42,770 bases of DNA from Candidatus Cacconaster scatequi (GCA_018065305.1 JAGHTO010000027.1:1-42770); one strand, 5' to 3'; shown: positions 6,886-16,139, numbered from the stretch's first letter. The notes: generated by a model not told the origin, from the sequence alone. Numbers and translations are program-made.

Positions 6886-8493
6886 ATGAAACTCAAAACC
6901 ATCTTCACGGCACTGACCTTGCTCGCTGCAGTTATGACGGGGCTGGCGCAGAACCCCTATATGCCTATGTGGGAACACATTCCCGATGGGGAACCCTATG
7001 TCTTCGAAGACCCGGACAAGCCCGGAGAGTACAGGGTATATGTTTATGGCTCCCACGATTCCCTCATAAAATATTATTGCGGGCGGGAGCAGGTGGTATG
7101 GTCAGCCCCGGTGAATGATTTGAGCAACTGGAGATATGATGGAGTGATTTTCGAGAACAGATGCGACCGTGACGGCAACCTTCTGAATGCAGATGGAGTT
7201 GGAGATGTCCTCTATGCTCCGGACGTGACCGTCCGTACTGAAAAAGGCGTCAAGGTCTATTATCTCTACCCGAATGTGCAGTCCGACGAACGTTCCACTC
7301 TGGTTGCCCGCAGTCTGCGCCCCGACGGACCCTTCGAGGTATGCAACTGGGACCCGGAGAATCCCCGCAGAACTGTCGGAACACTCGGGTTCGACCCTGC
7401 GGTCTTTGTGGACGATGACGGGAGGGTATATGGTTACTGGGGATTCGGAGAATCCTATGGCGCAGAGTTGGATCCCAATACGATGGCTACCGTCAAGCCA
7501 GGATGCGAAGCAGTTCACAATCTGATTTCCGGGCTGGACAAGGAAGGCATCTTCCAGTTCTTCGAAGCCTCCTCCATACGCAAAATCAAAGACAAGTATA
7601 TCCTGATTTACAGCAGAATGAGTCCTCAGGCCGAATCCGGAATCGACAAGAGCAACTATAATCTTTCATACGCATATTCCGACAACCCTCTCGGGCCTTT
7701 CACATACGGAGGAATCGTGATAGATGCCCGTGGCAGGGACGTGGATGAAAGCGGAAAACCGGTCGCAACAGCCTGCCCCTTCGGCAACACCCACGGCGGC
7801 ATAGTGGAAATCGGCGGGCAATGGTGGGTGTTCTACCACCGCCAGACCGGCACTGACCAGTATTCCCGTCAGGCAATGGTCGCCCCTATCACCGTTGAAA
7901 TCGAAGAAGGCCCCGGAGGAAAGGTTCACATTACCGAAGGCGAGGTCACTTCCGAGGGCTTCCGCACGGAAGGTCTTGACCCTCTGGCAAAATCCGCTGC
8001 AGGCTGGGCCTGCTATTTCGTAAACCCTGACGGAGCCACGGAATCCTTCCCGAATTTCTTCTTCAGCGGCTCCTACGTCAAAGCCTCCAGAACTTCTGAC
8101 CAAAGCCCGTGGTTCGGCCCATACAACTTGAAACAGCCTCTCTGCCCCGTGGTCAACAATACCTCAGGTTCGGTTGTAGGCTTCAAATACTACAATTTTG
8201 ACAGGATAGCAAATCTCAAAAACATAAAACTGAAAGCTCATTTCAAGCCGGAAGGCGTAGAAGGGACAGTCCGTGTCCTTGTTGGAGGCCCGAGTGAGAG
8301 ACGCGGAGGCATCCTCATCGGAGAATTCCGTATCAGCGCCTCCGATCCTAAGCAACTGTCGGAATACATCACCCCCGTCTCCAGCCTTGATGGAATCAAA
8401 GGAAAGAAGCCCCTCTTTTTCGTCTTTGAATCCAAATCCAAAGGCGTCTCCATCTGCGAATTCCTCGACTTTCAGTTTGTGGCCTATTCCTAA
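6886..8493 (+). CDS. GH43-like glycosidase with C-terminal beta-sandwich
   Basis: The 535-residue protein has a Sec signal peptide ending near Ala21. A five-bladed propeller of the GH43 kind covers about residues 30-370. GFDPAVFVDDDGRVYGYWG at 168-186 carries the pKa-modulating Asp170, and FFEASSIRKIKDKYILIYS carries the likely acid Glu227. THGGIVEIGGQWWVFYHR at about 305-322 is the late conserved blade. The C-terminal 150 residues look like a CBM6/CBM36-type jelly roll (VVGFKYYNFD, FVFESKSKGVSICEFLDFQF). GH43 members invert the anomeric centre and release arabinose, xylose or galactose. The general base Asp is not assigned with certainty. It is divergent from the RbsD/FucU-like lipoprotein. 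Confidence 0.75.
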   Translation: MKLKTIFTALTLLAAVMTGLAQNPYMPMWEHIPDGEPYVFEDPDKPGEYRVYVYGSHDSLIKYYCGREQVVWSAPVNDLSNWRYDGVIFENRCDRDGNLLNADGVGDVLYAPDVTVRTEKGVKVYYLYPNVQSDERSTLVARSLRPDGPFEVCNWDPENPRRTVGTLGFDPAVFVDDDGRVYGYWGFGESYGAELDPNTMATVKPGCEAVHNLISGLDKEGIFQFFEASSIRKIKDKYILIYSRMSPQAESGIDKSNYNLSYAYSDNPLGPFTYGGIVIDARGRDVDESGKPVATACPFGNTHGGIVEIGGQWWVFYHRQTGTDQYSRQAMVAPITVEIEEGPGGKVHITEGEVTSEGFRTEGLDPLAKSAAGWACYFVNPDGATESFPNFFFSGSYVKASRTSDQSPWFGPYNLKQPLCPVVNNTSGSVVGFKYYNFDRIANLKNIKLKAHFKPEGVEGTVRVLVGGPSERRGGILIGEFRISASDPKQLSEYITPVSSLDGIKGKKPLFFVFESKSKGVSICEFLDFQFVAYS

Positions 8494-8520
8494 ACAGCTT
8501 CTAAACCGTGTCATCACATC

Positions 8521-8660
8521 GTCGGGATCGAAATCGGCCTTTTGCCAGCCATTCGCGGCAAAATTCTGCCCCGCGGGATTGAAAACCGCCCTTCACCATC
8601 CCGCCACGACGAAAAACCCCGCCACGGGATTGAAAACAGCCTTTCGCCAGCCCGCCACGA
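8521..8660 (-). repeat. Array of three REP units downstream of the GH43-like gene
   Basis: On the minus strand three units lie in tandem: 8659-8622, 8608-8572 and 8556-8521. Each ends in ...(T)TTTC(A/G)ATCCCG. The last two, with their linker, repeat the 3671-3753 composite with about five mismatches in 81 bases, in opposite orientation. The array begins 27 bases after the stop of the GH43-like gene and fills most of the gap 8494-8690. Confidence 0.75.
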
Positions 8661-8690
8661 CAAAAATCCCCTCACGGCACAAGGTGACGG

Positions 8691-8724
8691 AGAACAAGAA
8701 AACCCGGCGCACAAGCGTCGGGTT
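8691..8724 (-). terminator. Rho-independent-type terminator after tRNA-CAU
   Basis: On the minus strand AACCCGACGC, loop TTGT and GCGCCGGGTT form a ten-pair stem with one G-U pair; TTCTTGTTCT follows. It lies seven bases beyond the tRNA 3' end. Confidence 0.65.
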
Positions 8725-8730
8725 CTCGCG

Positions 8731-8804
8731 TGGTCCCAGCAGGGCATGATCCTGCGACCCCCTGATTATGAGTCAGATGCTCTAACCAACTGAGCTATGG
8801 GACC
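8731..8804 (-). tRNA. tRNA with anticodon CAU (elongator Met or Ile2)
   Basis: The 74-nt gene folds as a full cloverleaf. Acceptor GGTCCCA pairs with TGGGACC, with discriminator A and no encoded CCA. The D arm is GCTC/GAGC, the anticodon arm TCTGA-CTCATAA-TCAGG carries CAT, and the T stem is GCAGG/CCTGC. The G1-C72 pair excludes initiator tRNA. The T loop reads ATCATGC instead of the near-universal TTCRANY. Elongator Met is more likely than lysidine-modified Ile2, but the sequence alone does not decide. Confidence 0.85.
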
Positions 8805-8815
8805 AATTGCAGACC

Positions 8816-8846
8816 CAAAGTTAATACTTTTGGGTCTAAGAACAAA
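8816..8846 (-). promoter_or_regulatory. Promoter of tRNA-CAU
   Basis: The minus strand has TTTG at 8846-8843, exactly 19 bases, then TAACTTTG at 8823-8816: a full -33/-7 pair. The start is predicted at about 8812, eight bases before the tRNA. A nine-pair inverted repeat (8811-8819 with 8829-8837) overlaps the promoter and could also end rpsJ transcription. Confidence 0.7.
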
Positions 8847-8851
8847 ATCTC

Positions 8852-9160
8852 TTACAGAACTTTGATTTCAACTTCGACACCGCTGGGGAGTTCGAGCTTC
8901 ATAAGAGCGTCAACGGTCTTTGAAGTCGAGCTGAATATATCCAGCAGACGACGGAATGAGTTGAGTTCAAACTGCTCGCGGGCTTTCTTGTTCACGAAAG
9001 TGGAGCGGTTAACGGTAAAGATCTTCTGGTCAGTGGGAAGAGGAATGGGTCCGCTCACCACAGCGCCGGTAGCCTTTACAGTCTTGACGATCTTGTCAGC
9101 GGACTTGTCCACCAAAGCATGATCGAAAGATTTGAGTTTGATTCTGATTTTCTGGCTCAT
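8852..9160 (-). CDS. rpsJ: 30S ribosomal protein S10
   Basis: The protein has 102 residues from [20 protein letters not shown] to the end. S10 hallmarks are all present: [44 protein letters not shown] and the C-terminal [11 protein letters not shown]. The frame is open further upstream to 9238, but that part overlaps the fusA stop and is not conserved. S10 sits in the head of the 30S subunit and also takes part in antitermination with NusB. It is the last gene of the rpsL-rpsG-fusA-rpsJ operon, 16 bases after fusA. The usual next genes (rplC, rplD and so on) are absent; a tRNA gene with its own promoter follows. Confidence 0.97.
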   Translation of the reverse strand: MSQKIRIKLKSFDHALVDKSADKIVKTVKATGAVVSGPIPLPTDQKIFTVNRSTFVNKKAREQFELNSFRRLLDIFSSTSKTVDALMKLELPSGVEVEIKVL

Positions 9161-9176
9161 TATAGTAATCTTAAAA

Positions 9177-11300
9177 TTATACGAATTCTTCGTCAAAGAA
9201 CATTGTGCGGTTCCCACCCTGCTTGTCGATGATTTCACGAGCTATGTTCGAAGGAACCTCCGCATAATGGGAGAACGTCATCGAACTTGTGGCACGCCCT
9301 GAAGTCAGCGTACGCAGGATTGTCACATAACCGAACTGCTCGGCAAGGGGAACCTTGGCCTTGACAATTCTTGCATTTCCCTTGGTATCCATATCGGTAA
9401 TCTGCCCGCGACGGCGGTTGATGTCACCGACGACATCTCCCATATATTCTTCGGGAGTCACAACGTCCAGGGCCATTATCGGTTCCATAAGGACGGGACC
9501 GCATTTGCCGAGCGCCTTGCGGAAAGCCTGACGGGCGCATATCTCGAAAGAGAGAGCGTCCGAGTCTACAGGATGGAAACTGCCGTCGAGAAGGCGGACC
9601 TTCAGGGAGGTGAGTTCATATCCTGCAAGCACTCCGTTTGACATTGCGGACTTGAAACCCTTTTCGACAGCGGGGATAAATTCCTTGGGAACATTTCCAC
9701 CCTTGACTTCGTCGATAAACTGAAGTCCGGTGACCCCTTCGTCGGCAGGGCCGATTTCGATTTGGATATCAGCGAATTTACCACGTCCACCCGTCTGCTT
9801 CTTGAATACCTCGCGATGTTCGGTGCTCCTGGTAACCGCTTCGCGGTAGTTGACCTGAGGCGCTCCCTGGTTGATCTCCACTCCGAATTCACGGCGGAGA
9901 CGGTCCACGATGATATCAAGATGAAGTTCTCCCATACCGCTGATGATGGTCTGACCTGTTTCGTTGTTGGTCTGGACTGTGAAGGTAGGGTCTTCTTCCG
10001 ACAGTTTTCCAAGGGCGATGCCCAGTTTGTCGAGGTCCTTCTGTGTCTTGGGTTCAACCGCCAGCCCGATCACGGGATCAGGGAAAGTGATTGATTCAAG
10101 AACCACGGGATGGGATTCCTCGCAGACAGTGTCTCCGGTACGCAGTTCCTTGAATCCCACCGCGGCGCAGATATCACCTGCTTCCACGGCTTCTATCGGA
10201 TTCTGCTTGTTGGAATGCATCTGGTAGAGACGGGCAACCCTTTCCTTCTTGCCGGAACGGGTGTTCAATACATAGGAACCTGACTTGAGGGTTCCTGAAT
10301 AAGCTCTGATAAAGGCAAGACGACCCACGTAAGGATCAGTGGCAATCTTGAAGACAAGACCGCAGAAAGGCTGGTCATTCTTGGGAAGGCGCTCAACCTC
10401 GTTGTTGGTGCGGAGATCGGTCCCCGTCACGCCACCCTTGTCCAGAGGAGAAGGAAGATAGCGCATCACCGCGTCAAGCAGGAACTGCACTCCCTTGTTC
10501 TTGAAAGACGAACCGCAGCAGGTGGGAACCACCGCCATATCAATTGTCGCCTTCCTGAGGGCATCGATGATTTCCTGCTCCTCGATTGAGTCGGGGTCAT
10601 TGAAGAACTTCTCGAGAATGGTGTCGTTGTACTCCGCCACCGCTTCGATAAGTTTTCCTCTCCACTCCTCAACCTCGGCAACCATATCCTCGGGAACAGC
10701 CTGAATCTCGTAATTCACGAGATCCTTGCTGTCATTATAGACGTATGCCTTTCTTGATATCAGATCCACGACACCGGCGAAACTGTCCTCCGCCCCGATA
10801 GGGAGGCAGATGGGCACGGACTTGGCGCCGAGCTTGGAGTCTATCTCCTCGACCACGGCGATGAAATCCGCTCCGACACGGTCCATCTTGTTGACGTAGG
10901 CAATCTTGGGCACGCGATATTTGTCGGCCTGACGCCATACCGTCTCAGACTGCGGCTGCACGCGTCCCACAGCGCAGAAAGTGGCGATTGTTCCGTCAAG
11001 AATACGGAGACTGCGCTCAACTTCCACGGTGAAGTCGACGTGACCCGGAGTGTCGATGAGGTTTATCTGGTACTGCTCACCGTTGTAATGCCAGAAGGCC
11101 GTCGTTGCGGCCGAGGTTATGGTAATACCACGTTCCTGCTCCTGGACCATCCAGTCCATAGTGGCGGCACCTTCGTGAACCTCCCCTATCTTGTGGGTCT
11201 TGCCCGTATAATAGAGGATTCTCTCGGAGGTTGTGGTCTTACCGGCATCAATGTGAGCCATAATACCGATATTCCTCGTGTATCTGAGATCTCTTGCCAT
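9177..11300 (-). CDS. fusA: Elongation factor G
   Basis: The 707-residue protein has the full translational GTPase set: P-loop AHIDAGKTT, switch [12 protein letters not shown], switch [10 protein letters not shown] with the catalytic His, and NKMD. Domains II to V follow, ending with the [20 protein letters not shown] and [18 protein letters not shown] blocks. It drives ribosomal translocation and, with RRF, recycling. It starts nine bases after the rpsG stop and is followed 16 bases on by rpsJ. This is the normal, GTPase-competent copy. A second EF-G-like gene at 27746-29863 lacks the switch II histidine. Confidence 0.98.
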   Translation of the reverse strand: MARDLRYTRNIGIMAHIDAGKTTTSERILYYTGKTHKIGEVHEGAATMDWMVQEQERGITITSAATTAFWHYNGEQYQINLIDTPGHVDFTVEVERSLRILDGTIATFCAVGRVQPQSETVWRQADKYRVPKIAYVNKMDRVGADFIAVVEEIDSKLGAKSVPICLPIGAEDSFAGVVDLISRKAYVYNDSKDLVNYEIQAVPEDMVAEVEEWRGKLIEAVAEYNDTILEKFFNDPDSIEEQEIIDALRKATIDMAVVPTCCGSSFKNKGVQFLLDAVMRYLPSPLDKGGVTGTDLRTNNEVERLPKNDQPFCGLVFKIATDPYVGRLAFIRAYSGTLKSGSYVLNTRSGKKERVARLYQMHSNKQNPIEAVEAGDICAAVGFKELRTGDTVCEESHPVVLESITFPDPVIGLAVEPKTQKDLDKLGIALGKLSEEDPTFTVQTNNETGQTIISGMGELHLDIIVDRLRREFGVEINQGAPQVNYREAVTRSTEHREVFKKQTGGRGKFADIQIEIGPADEGVTGLQFIDEVKGGNVPKEFIPAVEKGFKSAMSNGVLAGYELTSLKVRLLDGSFHPVDSDALSFEICARQAFRKALGKCGPVLMEPIMALDVVTPEEYMGDVVGDINRRRGQITDMDTKGNARIVKAKVPLAEQFGYVTILRTLTSGRATSSMTFSHYAEVPSNIAREIIDKQGGNRTMFFDEEFV

Positions 11301-11309
11301 CTTTTCAGA

Positions 11310-11786
11310 TTAGAAACGGAAGTGTGCGAAGGCCTTGTTGGCCTCAGCCATTCTGTGCATATCCTCCTTTCTCTTGAAGGCTGCACCTTCGCAGTTGTAT
11401 GCGGCCATTATTTCGGCTGCAAGTTTTTCTGCCATTGAGTGGCCTGAACGCTTGCGGGCGAAAAGCACCATATTCTTCATTGAGAGAGATACTTTTCTTT
11501 CAGGACGCACCTCTGTAGGCACTTGGAAGTTGGCACCACCAACCCTGCGGCTCTTTACCTCAACCTGCGGGGTTACGTTTTCAAGTGCTTTCTTCCAAAT
11601 ATCGAGAGGAGCCTGTTCAGAATCTTTCATCTTCTCGCCGATGATGTCGATTGCATCGTAAAAAATAGAATACGCGATACTCTTCTTCCCCTGCAACATA
11701 AGATTGTTCACGAAACGGGTTACCTGTACGTCGTGAAACTTAGGATCAGGAAGTAGAATCCTCTTTTTAGGCTTCGTTTTTCTCAT
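11310..11786 (-). CDS. rpsG: 30S ribosomal protein S7
   Basis: The 158-residue product begins [20 protein letters not shown] and carries the S7 core [20 protein letters not shown], followed by [21 protein letters not shown] and ending [19 protein letters not shown]7 nucleates assembly of the 30S head on 16S rRNA. It lies 36 bases after rpsL and nine before fusA, the conserved str operon order. Confidence 0.97.
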   Translation of the reverse strand: MRKTKPKKRILLPDPKFHDVQVTRFVNNLMLQGKKSIAYSIFYDAIDIIGEKMKDSEQAPLDIWKKALENVTPQVEVKSRRVGGANFQVPTEVRPERKVSLSMKNMVLFARKRSGHSMAEKLAAEIMAAYNCEGAAFKRKEDMHRMAEANKAFAHFRF

Positions 11787-11822
11787 TTTTCGAAAGATTT
11801 AAATGATTTGGATGTTGGGTGG

Positions 11823-12206
11823 TTACTTCTTAGCGGCTTTGGGACGCTTGGTGCCATAGAGGGAGCGACTCTGAGTACGACCCTCTACGCCAGCAGTATC
11901 CAACGCACCTCTAAGGATGTGATAACGTACACCGGGGAGGTCTTTCACACGGCCGCCGCGAACAAGCACGATGCTGTGTTCCTGCAGGTTGTGACCTTCG
12001 CCGGGGATGTATGCATTGACCTCTTTCTGATTTGTCAGCCTTACACGGGCCACCTTACGCATGGCGGAGTTAGGCTTCTTGGGGGTTGTAGTGTAAACAC
12101 GTACACAAACACCACGTCTCTGAGGACAAGCATCAAGTGCGCGAGATTTGCTTTTCTCTTCGATAACCTCGCGACCTTTGCGAACTAATTGTTGAATCGT
12201 TGGCAT
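11823..12206 (-). CDS. rpsL: 30S ribosomal protein S12
   Basis: The 127-residue protein begins [20 protein letters not shown] and contains the conserved [20 protein letters not shown] loop and [14 protein letters not shown]. Residues known to give streptomycin resistance when changed are wild type here: Lys43/44 of the KKPNS motif and Lys88. S12 contributes to decoding accuracy at the A site. It is the first gene of the str operon, preceded by a promoter and a leader hairpin at 12240-12267. Confidence 0.97.
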   Translation of the reverse strand: MPTIQQLVRKGREVIEEKSKSRALDACPQRRGVCVRVYTTTPKKPNSAMRKVARVRLTNQKEVNAYIPGEGHNLQEHSIVLVRGGRVKDLPGVRYHILRGALDTAGVEGRTQSRSLYGTKRPKAAKK

Positions 12207-12239
12207 AAATAGTTGTAAATCTTTTATTTATGTTATTTC

Positions 12240-12267
12240 CCCCACATTTTGTGGGGTTGCAAAGATA
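12240..12267 (-). promoter_or_regulatory. str operon promoter and leader hairpin
   Basis: TATCTTTGC on the minus strand (12267-12259) is a -7 box predicting a start at about 12256. The first transcribed bases form the perfect hairpin CCCCAC-AAAAT-GTGGGG (12256-12240), followed by a 33-base A/T-rich stretch to the rpsL ATG. The hairpin could be a stabilising 5' cap or a target for autogenous control. Confidence 0.6.
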
Positions 12268-12307
12268 GGATAAAAATCCCTAAATGCCAACAAGTTTTCA
12301 ACAAAAG

Positions 12308-13537
12308 TTACTTGAAACTGTAAATTTTGTCGCTTCTGCGCAGATTTTCCTTGACGGGGATGGAACAGACATCGCCCTTCGAGGCTGTCTGCACGTTCTT
12401 GAGGTCAACCCTTATTTCAGGTACCGTGTATTCTATCACACCGGTCGTGGGACCGCAGATGAGCATCGTGTCCCCGACGCTGAAAGAGCCGGTTTCAACC
12501 GTGACCTCTGCCACTCCTATTTTAGCGAAGTAATTGGTTATCTTGCCGATATAGGTCTTGGTCCGGGTCGCGTGATTGCCGTATGCATCGCTCCACTCTC
12601 CGAGTCTGGCACCCTGATAATAGCCGTCCCAGAAGCCCCGGTTGAACACTGTCGCAAGTTTTTCCTTGAGGCCGGCGGCCAGTTCAGGGGTATATCTCCC
12701 CTCCTCGACGGCATCGGCGGCATCCCGGTATGCCCGTGTCACAGTCCTGACATACTCGCTGCTCCGGGCACGCCCCTCAATTTTGAAGACAGTCACTCCA
12801 GCCTCGATGATTTTGTCAAGGAACTCTATGGTACACAGGTCCTTGGGAGACATTATATATTTGTTGTCAACCACCAGTTGTGACCCTGTCTCAAGGTCTG
12901 TCACCTCATATCCGCGGCGGCATATCTGATAGCAGGAACCCCTGTTTGCGGAGGCTCCGTATTCGTGCAGGGAGAGATAGCATTTGCCCGATACGGCCAT
13001 ACACAACGCGCCGTGGCAGAACATCTCTATCTGCAAAGGCCTCCCTGAAGGGCCGCAGATTCCCTCCCTGTCTATGGTGGCCTTTATCTCCCTGACCTGC
13101 CCCAGATTGAGTTCCCGGGCAAGGACTATGACATCGGCGAAGCGGCTGTAGAAGCGCAGGCTCTCGCGGTTGGAGATGCTGAGTTGGGTCGAGATATGGA
13201 CCTCCAACCCTATCTGACGGGCATATTCGATTGCCGCCATATCGCTGGCGATAACCGCGCTGATTCCCGCATCGCGGGCGGCGTCGAGAGCCTCCCTCAT
13301 CGGGGCGAGGTCTTCGTCATACAGGATTATGTTGAGGGTGAGATACGATTTCACTCCGTTTTCACGGCAGATACGGCACACCTCCCCCAGATCTTCCGGG
13401 GCGAAATTGTTCGCGGAATGGGAGCGCATATTCAACCGTCCCACACCGAAATATACGGAATCCGCACCACCCTGTATGGCGGCTCTCAGGCATTCGAAAT
13501 TGCCCGCAGGTGCCATTATTTCCAATTTATTTCTCAC
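12308..13537 (-). CDS. trhP: U32 family protein, TrhP/YegQ-like
   Basis: The frame is open to 13567 through a TTG, but homologs begin with RNKLEIMAPAGNFECLRAAI, so the GTG at 13537 or the ATG at 13516 is preferred. The N-terminal barrel has GGADSVYFGVGRLNMRSHS. The U32 signature EMFCHGALCMAVSGKCYLS and the following NRGSCYQICRRGY supply the cysteines of an expected iron-sulfur site. A C-terminal beta-barrel (about residues 325-410) completes the TrhP-like length. TrhP hydroxylates U34 of certain tRNAs using prephenate; older annotations call the family collagenase-like peptidase. It overlaps the prenyl synthase gene in the rsgA operon. The precise member of the U32 family is inferred from length. 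Confidence 0.75.
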   Translation of the reverse strand: MRNKLEIMAPAGNFECLRAAIQGGADSVYFGVGRLNMRSHSANNFAPEDLGEVCRICRENGVKSYLTLNIILYDEDLAPMREALDAARDAGISAVIASDMAAIEYARQIGLEVHISTQLSISNRESLRFYSRFADVIVLARELNLGQVREIKATIDREGICGPSGRPLQIEMFCHGALCMAVSGKCYLSLHEYGASANRGSCYQICRRGYEVTDLETGSQLVVDNKYIMSPKDLCTIEFLDKIIEAGVTVFKIEGRARSSEYVRTVTRAYRDAADAVEEGRYTPELAAGLKEKLATVFNRGFWDGYYQGARLGEWSDAYGNHATRTKTYIGKITNYFAKIGVAEVTVETGSFSVGDTMLICGPTTGVIEYTVPEIRVDLKNVQTASKGDVCSIPVKENLRRSDKIYSFK

Positions 13538-14507
13538 GCCCCAGAAGCATTTTTGCAAATTCGTCAAGCCGGGATTTCTGTTCGGACGTCAGCGAAGATT
13601 CCTCCAGGGCCTGCACCGCCAGACTGTGATATCGGGCGATGGTGTTTTCCGCATCCTCCTTTATCCCGAGCCGGAGGTACATATCCCTCATCGCGGAAAA
13701 TTTCTCCTGCCTGCAGGAGGAGGAATCCATATTCATAATCCTCTCCAATTCAGCCTTCTGCACACTGTCAGCCTTTCTGAAGGCACTCACAAGCAGCCAG
13801 GTTTTCTTGTTGCAGGCGATGTCACCTCCTATCTGCTTCCCGAAAGATTTCTCGTCACCGAAAGTGTCGAGGTAATCGTCAGCTATCTGAAAGGCCAGAC
13901 CGAGCTGGTATCCGTAGTCGTATATGATTTGGCTCAACTTTTCGTCACAGCCTCCGAGCAACGCGCCCATTCTCGCCGAAGCGGCAAGGAGGCAGGCTGT
14001 CTTGAGTCCTATCATCCTCAGGTAGGAATCCATCGTGATGAACGGTATCTGTTCGAAATCCATATCCAGCTGCTGCCCTTCGCAGATGCTTATCGCAGTG
14101 GTCGTGAACAGGTCCAGCACCTGCGGCAACTTCTCCCTTTCCGCCTTTGCCAGATATTTGTATGACAGGAAAGCCATTGCGTCCCCGGAGAGAATCGCCA
14201 CATTCTCGCTCCACTTCTTGTAGACGGTGGGCCTGCCCCTTCTCGTGGGAGCCTTGTCCATTATATCGTCGTGAAGCAGAGTGAATTCGTGAAACATCTC
14301 CAGCGCGAAGGCAGGACTGAGGACGGAACTGTCAACCCGGTCGCTGAAGAGGTTATATACCGTCAGGCAGAGCTTGGGCCGGACCCTTTTCCCTCCGATT
14401 GACATCGTATATTCAACCGGCTCGTACAGATTGTACGGCTCCCGTCTGTAGCCCATCTCCCTGCCGGCTCTGGCGACCAGTTCGTCTATTTCATTAAGAG
14501 AATACAT
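13527..14507 (-). CDS. Polyprenyl diphosphate synthase (short chain, FPP/GGPP type)
   Basis: The 326-residue protein has GGKRVRPKL at about residue 38, the first Asp-rich motif LLHDDIMDKAPTRRGRPTVY and the second AFQIADDYLDTFG, followed by GKQIGGDIACNKKTWLL. This is the all-alpha trans-prenyltransferase family. The first motif is DDxxD with no two-residue insertion and has Phe at position -5, a pattern that favours a C15-C20 product. Products feed quinone, undecaprenyl or heme side chains. It starts 21 bases after the S41 protease gene stop and overlaps the U32 gene by about ten bases, inside the rsgA operon. Confidence 0.85.
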   Translation of the reverse strand: MYSLNEIDELVARAGREMGYRREPYNLYEPVEYTMSIGGKRVRPKLCLTVYNLFSDRVDSSVLSPAFALEMFHEFTLLHDDIMDKAPTRRGRPTVYKKWSENVAILSGDAMAFLSYKYLAKAEREKLPQVLDLFTTTAISICEGQQLDMDFEQIPFITMDSYLRMIGLKTACLLAASARMGALLGGCDEKLSQIIYDYGYQLGLAFQIADDYLDTFGDEKSFGKQIGGDIACNKKTWLLVSAFRKADSVQKAELERIMNMDSSSCRQEKFSAMRDMYLRLGIKEDAENTIARYHSLAVQALEESSLTSEQKSRLDEFAKMLLGREK

Positions 14508-14528
14508 CTTGCTGATTTTTAATAAAGT

Positions 14529-16127
14529 TTACCATTTGTCGAGGGCGGCGTCGAGCTGGGGGTCGTTCCTCAATGAGACGACTGTACTGGCTCTGTTGAA
14601 GTAGAATTTCTCCACAATCTCCCTTTCCACGAGAGGCAGTATCTCCGCCTTGCGGGCGCGGAGGGAACTTTCCTTGTCAAGGTTCAGTTTGGCCTTCAGA
14701 GCCTCGATTTCGGCCTTGTAGGAATCATACAACTTGTCGCTCTCTGCAACTTTGATGAGAGCGTCGAGCGCCGTCTGGGCGCTGCTTCGCACGTCGAAAT
14801 CCTGTGTGGACGCAAATTTCACGAAATCTTCGTAATCGGCGTCGCTCATCCTGAATTCCCCGGCAGGGGCGATGGAGGTGTGTTTCTTGTAGTATTCGAT
14901 AGCAAAGTCACCGGTTATGTCAGCCATTGCCAGAGCGATGGCCGTGCGGCTGTACTGGGGGCTTTCCACTTCGATGTCGGGAGTGATGCCTCCTCCGTCA
15001 TAGACGCTGCGGCCGCTACGGGTCTTGAACTCCTTCTTCAGGGAATCGGGCACGAATCCCACGCTGCCGTCCTCATTGCGGTGGCTGTAGTCGATAGCCT
15101 GGACGCACCTGCCGCTGGGGGTATAATACTTTCCGGTGGTGACTTTCACTTTGCCGTTGTAAGGGGTGGGGCGGATGGACTGGATGAGACCTTTCCCGTA
15201 TGACCGCTTGCCGGCAATAGTGGCCCTGTCAAGGTCCTGCATCGCACCGGCGAAAATCTCGGAAGCCGATGCGGACTGGCTGTTGATCATCACCATCATC
15301 GGGATTACCGTGTCGACGGGCGCGAGGGTGGTCCTGTATTCAGCATCATTGAGGTGGGCGCGGCCCTTGGAACTTACTGCAAGGGTTCCCTGGGGAACAA
15401 AGAGCGAAATAAGGTCGATGGCCTCTTCCATCACGCCGCCTCCGTTGTCCCTCAGGTCGATTACAAGGCGTTTCGCCCCCTGTTTCTTGAGTTGAAGAAA
15501 CTCTTCTTTCACCTCCTCGTGCATCTTGGTGGTGAATCCGTCAAGGAAAATATATCCTATCGTGTCCCTGATGATTCCCGCATATACCACATTGGAGATA
15601 TGTATCCTCTCCCTGGTGACGGTGACGTCGACGGTGTCCCCTCCTCGGCCCTTGACAACGGTGAAACGGACGTCGGTGTCCGGCTGTCCCTTCATCTTTT
15701 CCGACGCCTGCTCGCTTGTCAGGTCGAGAATGCTCTGCCCGTCGATTGCGACTATTTCATCTCCGGGCTCCAGCCCCGCCTTGACGGCCGGTGAACCCTC
15801 GTATGGCTCGACAAGTTTGACAGGCTGGCCCGGAAGTTTCCGGATAAGGGACCCCACACCTCCGTAGATGCCCGTAGTCATCATCTGGACGGTCTCTTCA
15901 TCCTCTTCGGGGAAATATACGGTATAGGGGTCGAGAGTGCCCAGCATCGAATTGATGCCATTGTCAATCATTCTCCTGAAGTCGACCGTGTCGACATAAT
16001 TGTCCGCAACTTCCTGAAGGACAGCGCTCTGTATCTCAAGTGCCTGTCCCAATTTGAAATTTCTGCTTTGTGCGCCCGCCTGCACGAACGTTGCAAACAG
16101 GGCTGTTGCTATCAATAACTTTTTCAT
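14529..16127 (-). CDS. S41 family C-terminal processing protease
   Basis: The 532-residue protein has a signal peptide ending near Ala19. A CTP N-terminal helical region is followed by a PDZ domain at about 85-165 (SPAVKAGLEPGDEIVAIDGQ). The S41 catalytic core follows: GYIFLDGF, LVIDLRDNGGG at 221-231, SQSASASEIFAGAMQD with Ser287, and SYGKGLIQS with Lys312 forming the Ser-Lys dyad. A C-terminal helical extension of about 150 residues is typical of Bacteroidota members. It would degrade or trim proteins in the periplasm. It starts 12 bases after rsgA in the same operon. Confidence 0.92.
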   Translation of the reverse strand: MKKLLIATALFATFVQAGAQSRNFKLGQALEIQSAVLQEVADNYVDTVDFRRMIDNGINSMLGTLDPYTVYFPEEDEETVQMMTTGIYGGVGSLIRKLPGQPVKLVEPYEGSPAVKAGLEPGDEIVAIDGQSILDLTSEQASEKMKGQPDTDVRFTVVKGRGGDTVDVTVTRERIHISNVVYAGIIRDTIGYIFLDGFTTKMHEEVKEEFLQLKKQGAKRLVIDLRDNGGGVMEEAIDLISLFVPQGTLAVSSKGRAHLNDAEYRTTLAPVDTVIPMMVMINSQSASASEIFAGAMQDLDRATIAGKRSYGKGLIQSIRPTPYNGKVKVTTGKYYTPSGRCVQAIDYSHRNEDGSVGFVPDSLKKEFKTRSGRSVYDGGGITPDIEVESPQYSRTAIALAMADITGDFAIEYYKKHTSIAPAGEFRMSDADYEDFVKFASTQDFDVRSSAQTALDALIKVAESDKLYDSYKAEIEALKAKLNLDKESSLRARKAEILPLVEREIVEKFYFNRASTVVSLRNDPQLDAALDKW

Positions 16128-16139
16128 ACTGTCAAATTT

